Shown piece by piece: positions 42,555 to 51,561 of a DNA stretch of 64,000 nt. The stretch's first letter is position 1, and every line of letters begins with the position of its first letter. Position numbers and translations under genes: made by a program. Source of the DNA: Lewinellaceae bacterium (GTDB lineage: Bacteria > Bacteroidota > Bacteroidia > Chitinophagales > Saprospiraceae); contig JACJYN010000003.1 in the NCBI GenBank assembly GCA_020636095.1, positions 1,426,001-1,490,000 on the forward strand, read 5' to 3'. The notes beneath the pieces were generated by a model, which did not search any database, was not told the origin of the DNA, and saw nothing but the letters and a program-made list of their open reading frames with translations.

Positions 42555-42634
42555 CACTGATACACTGATACACCGATACACCTATACACCGACACACTGA
42601 TACATCGACACACCGACACACCGACACACCGACA
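42555..42634. repeat. Octamer array CAYYGAYA x10
   Basis: Ten exact octamers: CACTGATA (three), CACCGATA, CACCTATA, CACCGACA (four), CATCGACA. It lies between the divergent PAD paralogue and nuclease-like gene, just 7 bases before the latter's ATG. The same dialect is at 14594-14631. Confidence 0.75.
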
Positions 42635-42641
42635 CAAAACC

Positions 42642-43223
42642 ATGGAATTCATCGAAAGTGGCCTGCACTTCCGTTTTGGCGAAGGATGGGTGATCAAAAA
42701 ATACGATGCACATCGCTTTTATCAGGGGCTGAGCGGCAGCGGCCTGAAGGGGGTGGACTTTCTCGGCATCCTGGGGGAGGAGTTGTACTTATTTGAGGTC
42801 AAAAACTTCCGCCGCCGCCACGACTGGCAAACGGACAACCCGCTGAACGCCGTATTGGCCCAACCTGCCGCCTTTGCCGAAAGCATGGCCTATAAAGTCG
42901 AAGACACCCTGCTGGCCATTGACGCCATCTGGCAGTATTACCATCGAAAATGGTTGTTCCGGCGCTTGCTCCCTGCTTTTCGCCTGCTTCCTCCTACCGA
43001 AGGCGACTGGCGGTTCTGGGCCCGCGCCCACGACCTGATTCAAAACCCGGAGCAGGTAAAAGTGGTGCTCTGGATGGAAACGGAACAGGCCCGGCCGGCC
43101 CTGCTGGCCGATCTCACCCAAGCACTCGAAGCCCAGCTTCGGAGCCGCGCTGCCTCCGTACGGATCGCACTGCGGTCTGATTATGCTTTCCTAAGGCAGC
43201 TGGAGGTGGCTTCCGGGGAGTGA
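42642..43223 (+). CDS. PD-(D/E)XK-like nuclease-fold protein
   Basis: A 193-residue cytosolic protein. A compact N-terminal core contains GSGLKGVDFLGILGEELYLF followed by EVKNFRRR: an aspartate, a short spacer and then E-x-K, the layout of a PD-(D/E)XK nuclease active site. The C-terminal half is helical and ends with VKVVLWMETEQARPALLADL and a strand RIALRSDYAF. I cannot place it in a named family. The ATG at 42642 sits 7 bases after the octamer array. Possible roles include DNA repair or restriction; catalysis is unproven. Confidence 0.65.
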   Translation: MEFIESGLHFRFGEGWVIKKYDAHRFYQGLSGSGLKGVDFLGILGEELYLFEVKNFRRRHDWQTDNPLNAVLAQPAAFAESMAYKVEDTLLAIDAIWQYYHRKWLFRRLLPAFRLLPPTEGDWRFWARAHDLIQNPEQVKVVLWMETEQARPALLADLTQALEAQLRSRAASVRIALRSDYAFLRQLEVASGE

Positions 43224-43355
43224 GAAAGGGCGTCCCCCCTCCCCATTCAACTCTTCTATTTCACGACTCACCCCAACATAATAACAATTCATACCAATGA
43301 ACTGGAAAAGCACGCCATTCTGTAAGATATTTGCGGTGAAGAAAACTGAACCACC

Positions 43356-44744
43356 ATGAAAAGATCGATCCCTGCAATACTGGCCTTTTTATACCTGAGT
43401 ACTTTCGCGGGCGCCCAGGAATCGCCTTTAAAGGCTTATATCCACACTGCCCTGGAAAGCAACGTCGCCCTTCAGCGGCAGGGGCTGTCCTACGAAAAAA
43501 GCCTGGCGGCCCTGGAAGAGGCCAAGGCGCTGTTCTTTCCCCGCCTTTCTATTCAGGCCCGGTATTCGGTAGCCCGGGGTGGGCGCGCCTTTACCATCCC
43601 CATTGGCGACCTGATGAACCCGGTATACCAAAACCTGAACCAGATCAATACGCTGGCCCGGGCCACCTATCCGGATTATCCGACCGTACCGGAATACCCG
43701 ATGATCAATAACGAAAACATCAACTTTCTGCGCGAAACCGAGCAGGAGACGGTGTTGCGCCTGCAGATGCCCATTTTCAACCAGGCCATCCTTCAAAACC
43801 AGCGGATTCGGCACAACCTGGCTGAAGCAGAAAACGTATCGGTAGATATCTATCGCCGGGAGTTGGTGAAGGAGGTGAAGGTGGCCTATTTCAACCATGC
43901 TCAGGCGCGGCAGGGAGTCCGCATCCTGGAAGATGCCCTGGCCCTGGTGGAGGAAAACCTTCGTACTTCCGAAAGCCTTCAGCGAAACCACAAAGTAACG
44001 CTCGATGTCGTTTACAGCGCCCGGGCCGAAGTGGAAGAAGTGGAGCAGCAACTGGCCGAAGCGGTAAAAAACGAAAAGACGGCCAAGGCCTACTTCAACT
44101 TTCTGCTCAACCGAAATTACGAGGAGGAGATTGTACCCATGCCGGAGGAGGTGCTCGCTCCGTCCGCCATCAGCCTGGAAGAAGCCCGCAACCAGGCCTT
44201 CCGGCAGCGCGAGGAGTTTCAGCAACTCAATTACTATCTGGCGGCTCAGGACAAGCAGATACAACTCAGTAAAGGCGCCCACCTGCCTCAGCTCAACCTG
44301 CAGGCCGATTATGGTATTCAGGGCACTCGCTACGAGATCAACGATGATGCCGACTTCTTCATGGGGTCGGTGGTCATGGGCTGGAACCTCTTCGACCGCA
44401 GTACGAAAGCCAAGGTGCAGCAGGCCAGAATAGAAAAACTGGAAACCGAGAGCCAAAAAGCCGAGCTCAACCAGCAGATAGGGTTGCAGGTAGTCAACAC
44501 CTTTTACGGCCTGGAAGCTGCTCAGCAGCGCATCCTCAAAGCTGAAGCGGAGGTGGTTGCCGCCCGCCAGGCCTTCCGGCTGATGAATAAGAAATTCATG
44601 CAAGGACAGGCCAACCGGGTGGAGTTCACCAATGCCCGCACCCAGCAGACCAGTGCGGAGCAGCGCCTGTCTATTGCCCGCTATGATTATCAGGCCAAGC
44701 TCGCCGAATTTGAGCGGGCTACGGCGGGGTATCGTTTTGATTGA
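43356..44744 (+). CDS. TolC-family outer-membrane efflux protein
   Basis: A 462-residue protein with signal peptide (MKRSIPAILAFLYLSTFAGA). Two outer-membrane efflux repeats: the first begins ESPLKAYIHTALESNVALQR; the second includes AARQAFRLMNKKFMQGQANR, typical before the closing barrel strands. First gene of a TolC-MFP-RND operon, about 110 bases ahead of the adaptor. Its order, with TolC first, differs from the other pump set in this window. Confidence 0.9.
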   Translation: MKRSIPAILAFLYLSTFAGAQESPLKAYIHTALESNVALQRQGLSYEKSLAALEEAKALFFPRLSIQARYSVARGGRAFTIPIGDLMNPVYQNLNQINTLARATYPDYPTVPEYPMINNENINFLRETEQETVLRLQMPIFNQAILQNQRIRHNLAEAENVSVDIYRRELVKEVKVAYFNHAQARQGVRILEDALALVEENLRTSESLQRNHKVTLDVVYSARAEVEEVEQQLAEAVKNEKTAKAYFNFLLNRNYEEEIVPMPEEVLAPSAISLEEARNQAFRQREEFQQLNYYLAAQDKQIQLSKGAHLPQLNLQADYGIQGTRYEINDDADFFMGSVVMGWNLFDRSTKAKVQQARIEKLETESQKAELNQQIGLQVVNTFYGLEAAQQRILKAEAEVVAARQAFRLMNKKFMQGQANRVEFTNARTQQTSAEQRLSIARYDYQAKLAEFERATAGYRFD

Positions 44745-44853
44745 TGGTTGCTATTGAGCATCATTTGAAAAGTACCTTTTCTGCCGCAGTTTTGAATATG
44801 CTGAATGGTCGCGAATAACATTCCCTCACAACAAAAATAAAATCCAAACCACC

Positions 44854-45996
44854 ATGGCCATCCGTATTAAATCCATCCCATGGGCCATCGCGCTCGCCAT
44901 CGGCCTGGCTGCCTGTGGCAATAACGCCAGTGAAAACGATAAAAAACCATCCGCCGCCTCCGTTCCGATCCGGACGGTAGAGACTGCTGATGTGGAAGCC
45001 GTCCAACACCGCGAAGTGATTTTTGCCAGCGGCAAGCTATCCCTGGAACAAGAAGCTAAGTTGAGCTTTAAGACCGGCGGCATTATCAAGCGCATTTTTG
45101 TCGGCGAGGGCCAGCCGGTCCGGCAGGGGCAGGTGCTGGCTGAACTGGCCCTGGAGGAGATCAGCGCCCAAACCCAGCAGGCCCGCCTGGGCAAACAACA
45201 GGCGGAGATCAATGTGGAAAATGCCAAACTGGCCCTGCGGCTGGCCGAACGGGATTACCAAAACGCTTCGGGCCTTTATCAGGATAGCGTCGCCACTCTG
45301 GAGCAACTACAGAATGCAGAGGTACAGCTCGATAACGCCCGCAACCAGCTCGAAGCTGCCAGAAAAGGAATGGCCATGCAGGGAGAACAACTCGAAGTGG
45401 CTTCCTTCAATCTGCGCTATTCCAAAATAATGGCCCCCTCCAACGGAGTTATCCTCAAAAAGCTGGCGGAAAGCAATGAACTGGTGGGGCCCGGAACTCC
45501 GGTATTGCTTTTCGGCTCCAAAGATAAGGCCAAGGTCATCCGGGTGAACCTCACGGACAAAGACATCATCCACGTTCGCATTGGCAATGACGCCGAGGTG
45601 CATTTCGATGCTTATCCCAACCACACTTTCAAAGGACAGGTGCAGGAAGTGGCCAGTATGGCCGACCCCTACACCAATACCTTCGAGGTAGAAGTGGCGG
45701 TTATGCCGGAGGATAAAATCCTGCTCTCCGGTTTTATCGGTACCGTCTCGATCTTCACCACCGATACCATCGGCCTGCTGAAAATACCCATCGATGCCCT
45801 CATCGGCGCCGATGGCGGCCAGGGGGAAGTATTCGTGGCGGGCTACGATAAGGCGGTGAAAACCAAGATCAGCATCTTTAAAATAGCGGGCGATCACCTG
45901 CTCATTCAGCGTGGGCTGGACAGTACCGATAAGGTGATCACCAGCGGCATCGGCTACCTGGAAGATGATCAACCGATTATGATTAGCCAGCGATGA
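44854..45996 (+). CDS. RND efflux membrane fusion lipoprotein (HlyD/AcrA family)
   Basis: A 380-residue adaptor with lipoprotein signal (IALAIGLAACGNN; lipobox LAAC). Lipoyl halves are KLSFKTGGIIKRIFVGEGQP and YSKIMAPSNGVILKKLAESN, on either side of a helical hairpin (about 95-170). A beta-barrel and a membrane-proximal domain follow (KAKVIRVNLTDKDIIHVRIG; LLKIPIDALIGADG). Second gene of the operon. An exact target duplication of an inserted element starts 16 bases after its stop, so two elements (46020-46132 and 46196-46334) now separate it from the pump gene. Confidence 0.92.
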   Translation: MAIRIKSIPWAIALAIGLAACGNNASENDKKPSAASVPIRTVETADVEAVQHREVIFASGKLSLEQEAKLSFKTGGIIKRIFVGEGQPVRQGQVLAELALEEISAQTQQARLGKQQAEINVENAKLALRLAERDYQNASGLYQDSVATLEQLQNAEVQLDNARNQLEAARKGMAMQGEQLEVASFNLRYSKIMAPSNGVILKKLAESNELVGPGTPVLLFGSKDKAKVIRVNLTDKDIIHVRIGNDAEVHFDAYPNHTFKGQVQEVASMADPYTNTFEVEVAVMPEDKILLSGFIGTVSIFTTDTIGLLKIPIDALIGADGGQGEVFVAGYDKAVKTKISIFKIAGDHLLIQRGLDSTDKVITSGIGYLEDDQPIMISQR

Positions 45997-46019
45997 GTAA
46001 AGGGTAAAAGGGTAAAGTG

Positions 46020-46132
46020 GGTTACCGTTCCAGTGTTGGACGAGTTCGCGGTTCGGTATTCGCTGTTCGCAACCGCGGCAGGCTGCTTGGGCTTACCTGC
46101 TTCTAACCGTGTCCAACGTTAGACGGGTAGCC
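46020..46132. mobile_element. Miniature element G with 8-bp target duplication
   Basis: 113 bp flanked by GTAAAGTG (46012-46019 and 46133-46140). Ends GGTTACCGTTCCAGTGTTGG and, reversed, GGCTACCCGTCTAACGTTGG. Inside are words of the TTCGCGG, TTCGGTA, TTCGCTG, TTCGCAA series. It lies in the MFP-RND gap of an efflux operon. Confidence 0.85.
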
Positions 46133-46195
46133 GTAAAGTGTAAAGGCGCCCCATCTCATTTACACCCTTATACCTAAGCACATTTGCACAATCAT

Positions 46196-46334
46196 GGGTA
46201 TCCGTCTAAAGTTGGACAGCATGGGCTGGGGTTGTGTACGCCTGTCCCGTACCCGTAGGGTCGGGGATGGACGGACACAGTGGGAGTCCTTGTGTGTACG
46301 ATGTACGAGGCTGTCCAATGTTAGACGGGTGGCC
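46196..46334. mobile_element. Miniature element H with 8-bp target duplication
   Basis: 139 bp flanked by ACAATCAT (46188-46195 and 46335-46342). Ends GGGTATCCGTCTAAAGTTGG and, reversed, GGCCACCCGTCTAACATTGG, the same terminal family as G. It includes GTACG-type words near 46250-46310. Confidence 0.85.
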
Positions 46335-46381
46335 ACAATCATTACACCTAAAGCACATTTACGCAACTAAAAAGAACCATC

Positions 46382-49300
46382 ATGAATCTCCCTCAGCTAT
46401 CCATCAGGAACCACCAGTTCACGCTTACGGCCTTTGCCTTTTTGCTCATCATGGGCATTGCCTCTTTTTTCAATATGCCGAGGCGGGAAGACCCCGCATT
46501 GGACATTCCCAACGTTCTGGTTATTGCGGTCTACCCGGGCGCCAATCCGGAGGATATAGAAAGCCAGGTGGTGGATGTGCTGGAGGAGGCCATCAACGAG
46601 CTGGACGACCTCAAGGAGATTCAAACGACGATCCGCGACGGCGTGGCCATCATGGAAGTGGAGTTTAATTTCGGGATCGATAGTGATGAAAAATTTGATG
46701 AGGTGCAACGCCAGGTCAACCAATCCCGGGAGGAGATGCCGGAGGGGCTTTATCAGCTCGACGTAAAGAAGATGTCCACCAATACCGTCACCATCATGCA
46801 GATCGGCCTGATCTCTGAAACGGCGGATTACGCCCTGCTCAAATCGGAGGCGGAGCGCCTGAAGCGCCAGATCGAAAAGGGGGATGGCGTGCGTAAGGTG
46901 GAAGTGGAGGCCTATCCTGAACAGGAAGTGCGGATCGCCCTCAACCCGGTGTTGATGAAGGAAATGGGCATTGCTCTCGACGATGTGGAACGCGCCATCC
47001 AAAGCAACAACGCCAACATCCCGGGAGGGGCGGTCAAAGTTTCCAACAAGCTTTTCAACATTAAAACATCGGGTAAATATACGAGCCTGGATCAAATCCG
47101 CAATACCGTTGTGGGCGCTTACCAGGGCAGGATCGTTTACCTGAAAAACATCGCCGGCGTTTTCTTCGGTTTTGAAGATGAGCGCTGGCTGGCCCGCTAC
47201 AACGGCGAACGGGCGGTATACATCAACGTGCAGCAAAAGGACGGGTTTAACATTTATTCAGTTACGGATCCCATCAAGGAAAAGTTGAGTAAGGCCAACC
47301 TGGCCGGCGATATCCGCCTGGCCTATATCTTCGACCAGTCGGAAGGGGTTACCGAACGGGTGGCCGGCTTTCTGGGCAACCTGGTGCAGGGCATCGTTCT
47401 GGTCGGAGCCATTATTTTCCTGGTGCTGGGCATCCGCTCCGCCAGCCTGGTCATGCTGGCCATTCCCTTCTCCATCCTGATCGGGTTGTGGGTCGTTGAC
47501 CAGTTTGGCTTTGCGCTGCAACAGATGTCGATCGCCGGCCTGGTGGTGGCCCTGGGCCTGCTGGTCGACAACTCGATCGCCATCATTGAAAATATCGAGC
47601 GCTTGCTCACCCAGGGCTATTCGCGGGAAGAGGCGGCGATCAAGGGCACCCAACAGCTGGTTGCCCCGATGGCCAGCGCTACCCTGACGACTATACTGGC
47701 TTTCATTCCTATTGTAATGATGCCCGATACTACCGGTGCTTTCATCAAAGCGCTGCCCACAACCGTGATTGCCACCCTGGCCGCCTCTTTTATCGTAGCG
47801 GTGACGTTGACGCCTTTCCTGGCCAGCCGCCTACTTAAGGAAAGCATTAAGGGTGAGCTTCGGCAGACAACTCCGCTTTTCCGTAGCCTCAAGCGATTTG
47901 TGGAAGGGCCTTACCGGAATGCGCTGGAGTGGGCGTTGCGCCGCAAAACAATAATCATCTCATTGGCCGTCCTCAGTTTGCTGGGCGCCCTGGCGCTCTT
48001 CCCGCTGGTAGGGGTGGCCTTCTTCCCCAAAGCGGAAAAGCCCCAGTTCCGCATTACCGTTCAATTGCCGAACGGCAATAACCTGGACGCCACAGACCGG
48101 GCGGTGTTATATGTAGAAAGCATCCTCGACACCATACCGGACATCAAATACTACGCTGCCAACGTAGGCCACGGCAACCCCCGCATCTATTACAATGTAG
48201 CTTCTGAGAACTACTCCAATACCTTCGGAGAGGTATTGGTGGTGCTTGAAGAATACAACATCACCCGCTTTTACGAGCTGCTGGAACAGTTGCGGGATAC
48301 CTTCGGGGAATACCCCAATGCCCGCATCGACGTTCGCGAATTCGTGCAGGGGCCGCCCTCGGAGGCGCCGGTGGCCATTAAGGTTTACGGTACGGGCCTC
48401 GACAAGCTGCAGTCGTACGCCCGCGAAGTAGAGAACATCGTTCGTTCTACGGAAGGCACGGTCAACGTAGACAACCCTATACGCAACAACAGCACCGACA
48501 TTTATTTCCAGGTCAACCGCGATAAGGCCATGATGCTGGGCGTACCTACCCACGTGGTGGATAAATCGATACGGAGCTTTGTCAATGGCAGCGCGATCGG
48601 CAAGTTTCGCGACAAGGATGGAGAAGACTACAATATGGTGATGCGGTTCGATTACGAGGAGCAATTCCGGCTGGAGGATTTTGATAAGATTAGCGTCCAA
48701 TCGGTATCCGGTAGGTTCATCCCGCTGAAACACCTGGCCCATGTATCGTTCGCGGAGGCGCCCAGCCGCATCACTCACCTGGACAACGAGCGGACGGCCA
48801 CCATCCTGGCCGACCTGAAGAAGGATTATACGCTGGATCAGGTGATTCATGACATCGACCGTCAGCTGCAGCAACTGGATTGGGAGGACGGCTATTCCTA
48901 CGTCTATAAAGGCGACCTGGAGAGCCGCAATGAGTCTTTCGGCGGCATGGGGATTGCATCGGCCATGGCCCTGCTGCTCATTCTCGGCGTTTTGATCATT
49001 CAGTTTCGGTCCTTCAGCCAGCCGCTTATCATTTTCTCGGCTCTGCCGTTGGCCATCATCGGTTCTATCCTGGCGCTCCTGGCTACCGGCATCAACTTTT
49101 CCTTTACGGCCTTCATTGGGCTGACCAGCCTGATCGGTATCGCCATCAACAACTCGATCGTGCTGGTGGACTTCGCCAATGAGATGCGCCGCGAAGGGGC
49201 CAGCGTACTGGAAGCTGCCCAGCAAGCCGGCGAGGTGCGCTTTATTCCCATCGTGATGACCACCCTGACGACCATCCTCGGCCTGTTGCCACTCACCCTG

Positions 49301-49438
49301 ATGGGGGGGTCGCTCTGGGCTCCCATGGGCTGGACCATTATCGGCGGCCTGCTGACGTCAACTACTTTTGTGTTGCTGTTGGTCCCGGTTTTGTTTGTAC
49401 TCTTTACAAAGGAAAACGCAGTGTCTGCGGAGGCATAG
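46382..49438 (+). CDS. RND-type efflux pump inner-membrane subunit
   Basis: A 1018-residue proton-driven pump. TM1 is FTLTAFAFLLIMGIASFFNM, followed by PRREDPALDIPNVLVIAVYP (porter domain start). TM4 has VALGLLVDNSIAIIENIERL; the second half has GLTSLIGIAINNSIVLVDFA in TM10, with matching proton-relay acidic residues. The domain order is that of AcrB-type proteins. Third gene of the TolC-MFP-RND operon, separated from the adaptor by two miniature elements whose effect on co-transcription is unknown. Substrates cannot be predicted. Confidence 0.93.
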   Translation: MNLPQLSIRNHQFTLTAFAFLLIMGIASFFNMPRREDPALDIPNVLVIAVYPGANPEDIESQVVDVLEEAINELDDLKEIQTTIRDGVAIMEVEFNFGIDSDEKFDEVQRQVNQSREEMPEGLYQLDVKKMSTNTVTIMQIGLISETADYALLKSEAERLKRQIEKGDGVRKVEVEAYPEQEVRIALNPVLMKEMGIALDDVERAIQSNNANIPGGAVKVSNKLFNIKTSGKYTSLDQIRNTVVGAYQGRIVYLKNIAGVFFGFEDERWLARYNGERAVYINVQQKDGFNIYSVTDPIKEKLSKANLAGDIRLAYIFDQSEGVTERVAGFLGNLVQGIVLVGAIIFLVLGIRSASLVMLAIPFSILIGLWVVDQFGFALQQMSIAGLVVALGLLVDNSIAIIENIERLLTQGYSREEAAIKGTQQLVAPMASATLTTILAFIPIVMMPDTTGAFIKALPTTVIATLAASFIVAVTLTPFLASRLLKESIKGELRQTTPLFRSLKRFVEGPYRNALEWALRRKTIIISLAVLSLLGALALFPLVGVAFFPKAEKPQFRITVQLPNGNNLDATDRAVLYVESILDTIPDIKYYAANVGHGNPRIYYNVASENYSNTFGEVLVVLEEYNITRFYELLEQLRDTFGEYPNARIDVREFVQGPPSEAPVAIKVYGTGLDKLQSYAREVENIVRSTEGTVNVDNPIRNNSTDIYFQVNRDKAMMLGVPTHVVDKSIRSFVNGSAIGKFRDKDGEDYNMVMRFDYEEQFRLEDFDKISVQSVSGRFIPLKHLAHVSFAEAPSRITHLDNERTATILADLKKDYTLDQVIHDIDRQLQQLDWEDGYSYVYKGDLESRNESFGGMGIASAMALLLILGVLIIQFRSFSQPLIIFSALPLAIIGSILALLATGINFSFTAFIGLTSLIGIAINNSIVLVDFANEMRREGASVLEAAQQAGEVRFIPIVMTTLTTILGLLPLTLMGGSLWAPMGWTIIGGLLTSTTFVLLLVPVLFVLFTKENAVSAEA

Positions 49439-49446
49439 GCCAGGGT

Positions 49447-50179
49447 TCGGGATTCGGAGTTCGGTGGTTCGGTATTCGGTAGGCCACCCTGCGAACCGGC
49501 GAACCGGCGGACCAGCGGAGTTCGGTATTCGGTGGTTCGGTATTCGGTAGGCCACCATGCGAACTTGCGAACTGCGAACCTGCGAACCGCGAACTGCGAA
49601 CTTGCGAACTTGCGAACTTGCGAACTGCGAACCGGCGGACCGGCGGAGTTCGGCATTCGGTAGGCCACCATGCGAACTGCGAACCTGCGAACCTGCGAAC
49701 CGCGAACCGCGAACTGCGAACCGGCGAACCGGCGGACCGGCGGAGTTCGGTATTCGGTGGTTCGGTATTCGGTAGGCCACCATGCGAACTTGCGAACTGC
49801 GAACCGGCGAACCGCGAACCGCGAACTGCGAACTTGCGAACTGCGAACCTACGAACCGCGCTGTCCGGGCCTCGGTAGGCCCCCCTGCGAACTTGCGAAC
49901 TGCGAACCTGCGAACCGCGAACCGGCGAACCGGCGGTGTTCGGTATTCGGTGTTTCGGTATTTCGGGTGTTCGGTAGCCCTCCCGGCGAACGGCGCTGTC
50001 CGGGACTCGGTAGGATACCTTGCGAACTTGCGAACAGCGAATTGCGAACCGGCGGAGTTCGGAGTTCGGTGGTTCGGTATTCGGTAGGGCTCTCGGGAGG
50101 CCGCGAACTGCGAACTTGCGAACTTGCGAACAGCGAACCTGCGAACCTGCGAACCTGCGAACCCCGAACCCCGAACCCG
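49447..50179. repeat. Composite word array of about eight units
   Basis: Fills the gap between the RND gene (stop 49438) and the nucleotidyltransferase. Each unit has a TTCGG block (TTCGGTATTCGGTGGTTCGG), a spacer (often TAGGCCACCATG), a GCGAAC block (GCGAACT, GCGAACCT, GCGAACC, GCGAACTT words of 7-8 bases) and ends in GGCGGAG or GGCGCTG. Units differ in word number. GTTCG and CGAAC cores are complementary, so each unit can fold back on itself. It contains almost no stop codons, which gives false long reading frames on both strands. Confidence 0.85.
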
Positions 50180-50281
50180 CCCCAAAAAAGTGTATAATGG
50201 ACACTATCTGGAAATGATCTCTGGAAATAGCTTGTTTTTTCCGAGAAAGGGCCTAACTTGAATTTTATATTCTGCAATATT

Positions 50282-51292
50282 ATGAAAGCCATCATTCCAG
50301 TTGCCGGCGCCGGTACCCGTCTTCGCCCCCTGACTTATACACAGCCGAAGCCACTCATCCCCGTTGCCGGTAAACCCATCATATCCTTCATTCTCGACCA
50401 ACTCATCGAGCTGGGGATTCGGGAATTCATTTTTGTCATAGGATATCTGGGAGAAAAGATCAAGAACTACGTCGATACAGAGTATCCGCATATCAGCCGG
50501 GAATATGTCACCCAGGATGTCCGCCTGGGTTCCGGGCATGCCATTTGGACGGCCCGGGAGTATATCAAGCACACCAATGAACTTTTCATTTTTTTCGGCG
50601 ATGTCATCATCGATGTCGACTTTAAAAAGGTGCTGGACAGCCCCCACTCCTGTCTGTGTGTCAAAAAAGTAAGCGATCCGCGGGAATTTGGCGTGGTGGA
50701 ATTCGGCCAGCGCAGCAAGTTCGTCAAACGCGTGGTGGAAAAACCCCGGATTCCGAAATCTGACCTGGCTATGGTTGGATTCTACAAAATCAAGGATGTC
50801 AAAAGCCTGATCGAAGCTCTCGATTTCAACATCGGCCACAACATCCGTTCCAATGGTGAATTTCCGCTTACCGACGCTTTTATGTCGATGATCGAGAAAG
50901 GGGTAAAATTTGTGACTGTGACGGTGGACAACTGGTTCAATTGCGGCAAAAAGGAAGTCCTGCTGGACACCAACGCCACCTTTCTGGACCGCGACGGCTA
51001 CGCCAGTTCCGACCTGCCACCATACGATAATTCCATCATCATCCACCCGGTAAGCATCGGCAAGAACTGCAATATCCAAAATTCCATCATCGGCCCTCAT
51101 GTGACCATCGGCGATAATGCCCGCATCAAACGGTCCATCATCCGGGATTCCATCATCGGCAATTTCGCGCACATTAAGGACATCAACCTGAAGCGGTCGG
51201 TGGTGGGCAACGATACCGCCATCACCGGCCTGCGGCAAAGCCTCAATATTGGGGACAATACGGAGATTGACTTCAGTCTGCCGCAGGGGTGA
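50282..51292 (+). CDS. Sugar-phosphate nucleotidyltransferase (glucose-1-phosphate thymidylyltransferase-like)
   Basis: A 336-residue enzyme joining NTP and a sugar 1-phosphate. The N-terminus MKAIIPVAGAGTRLRPLTYT has the nucleotide-binding G-x-G-T-R-L-R-P-L-T motif; KPLIPVAGKPIISFIL contains the conserved lysine; FGDVIID and VEKPRIPKSD match the metal and sugar-binding sites. A C-terminal left-handed beta-helix (hexapeptide-like NIQNSIIGPHVTIGDNARIK) is appended. It starts at 50282 rather than upstream. Its product could feed surface polysaccharide synthesis; the sugar is unknown. A hairpin terminator follows (51301-51368). Confidence 0.88.
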   Translation: MKAIIPVAGAGTRLRPLTYTQPKPLIPVAGKPIISFILDQLIELGIREFIFVIGYLGEKIKNYVDTEYPHISREYVTQDVRLGSGHAIWTAREYIKHTNELFIFFGDVIIDVDFKKVLDSPHSCLCVKKVSDPREFGVVEFGQRSKFVKRVVEKPRIPKSDLAMVGFYKIKDVKSLIEALDFNIGHNIRSNGEFPLTDAFMSMIEKGVKFVTVTVDNWFNCGKKEVLLDTNATFLDRDGYASSDLPPYDNSIIIHPVSIGKNCNIQNSIIGPHVTIGDNARIKRSIIRDSIIGNFAHIKDINLKRSVVGNDTAITGLRQSLNIGDNTEIDFSLPQG

Positions 51293-51300
51293 GTTTTTCT

Positions 51301-51368
51301 AGGGTTAAGGCTTGACAAGTTTTCTGTCGAAGAGCTGGCCCCGGGAAAACTTGTCAACCCTTAACCCT
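51301..51368. terminator. Strong hairpin, probable terminator
   Basis: AGGGTTAAGGCTTGACAAGT with TTTC pairs with GAAAACTTGTCAACCCTTAACCCT almost completely (about 23-24 bp, one bulge). The loop holds the CCCCGGG region. It directly follows the nucleotidyltransferase stop. Confidence 0.6.
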
Positions 51369-51561
51369 CGGAAGGGGTACTACCCTTTTGCAAGGCAGGT
51401 CCTTTGGAAAAGAAAGACACAAAGGCTTCGTGTAATCTTAGTGTTTTTGTGTATTCGTGGCAAAAAGCTTCTTGGCCCACCTTAAACAGGATAGGATTTT
51501 TTTGTATCTTTATACGTCTGCGCAACTGGTTAAAAAACCTCCGAATCAAAACTTTTTCACG

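Noticed and set aside
49358..50204. Long open frames on both strands over the word array (Arg/Pro/Asn-rich, several over 200 residues)
   Set aside because: They come from the 7-8 base words, which contain almost no stop codons in any frame; there is no domain, and frames overlap on both strands.
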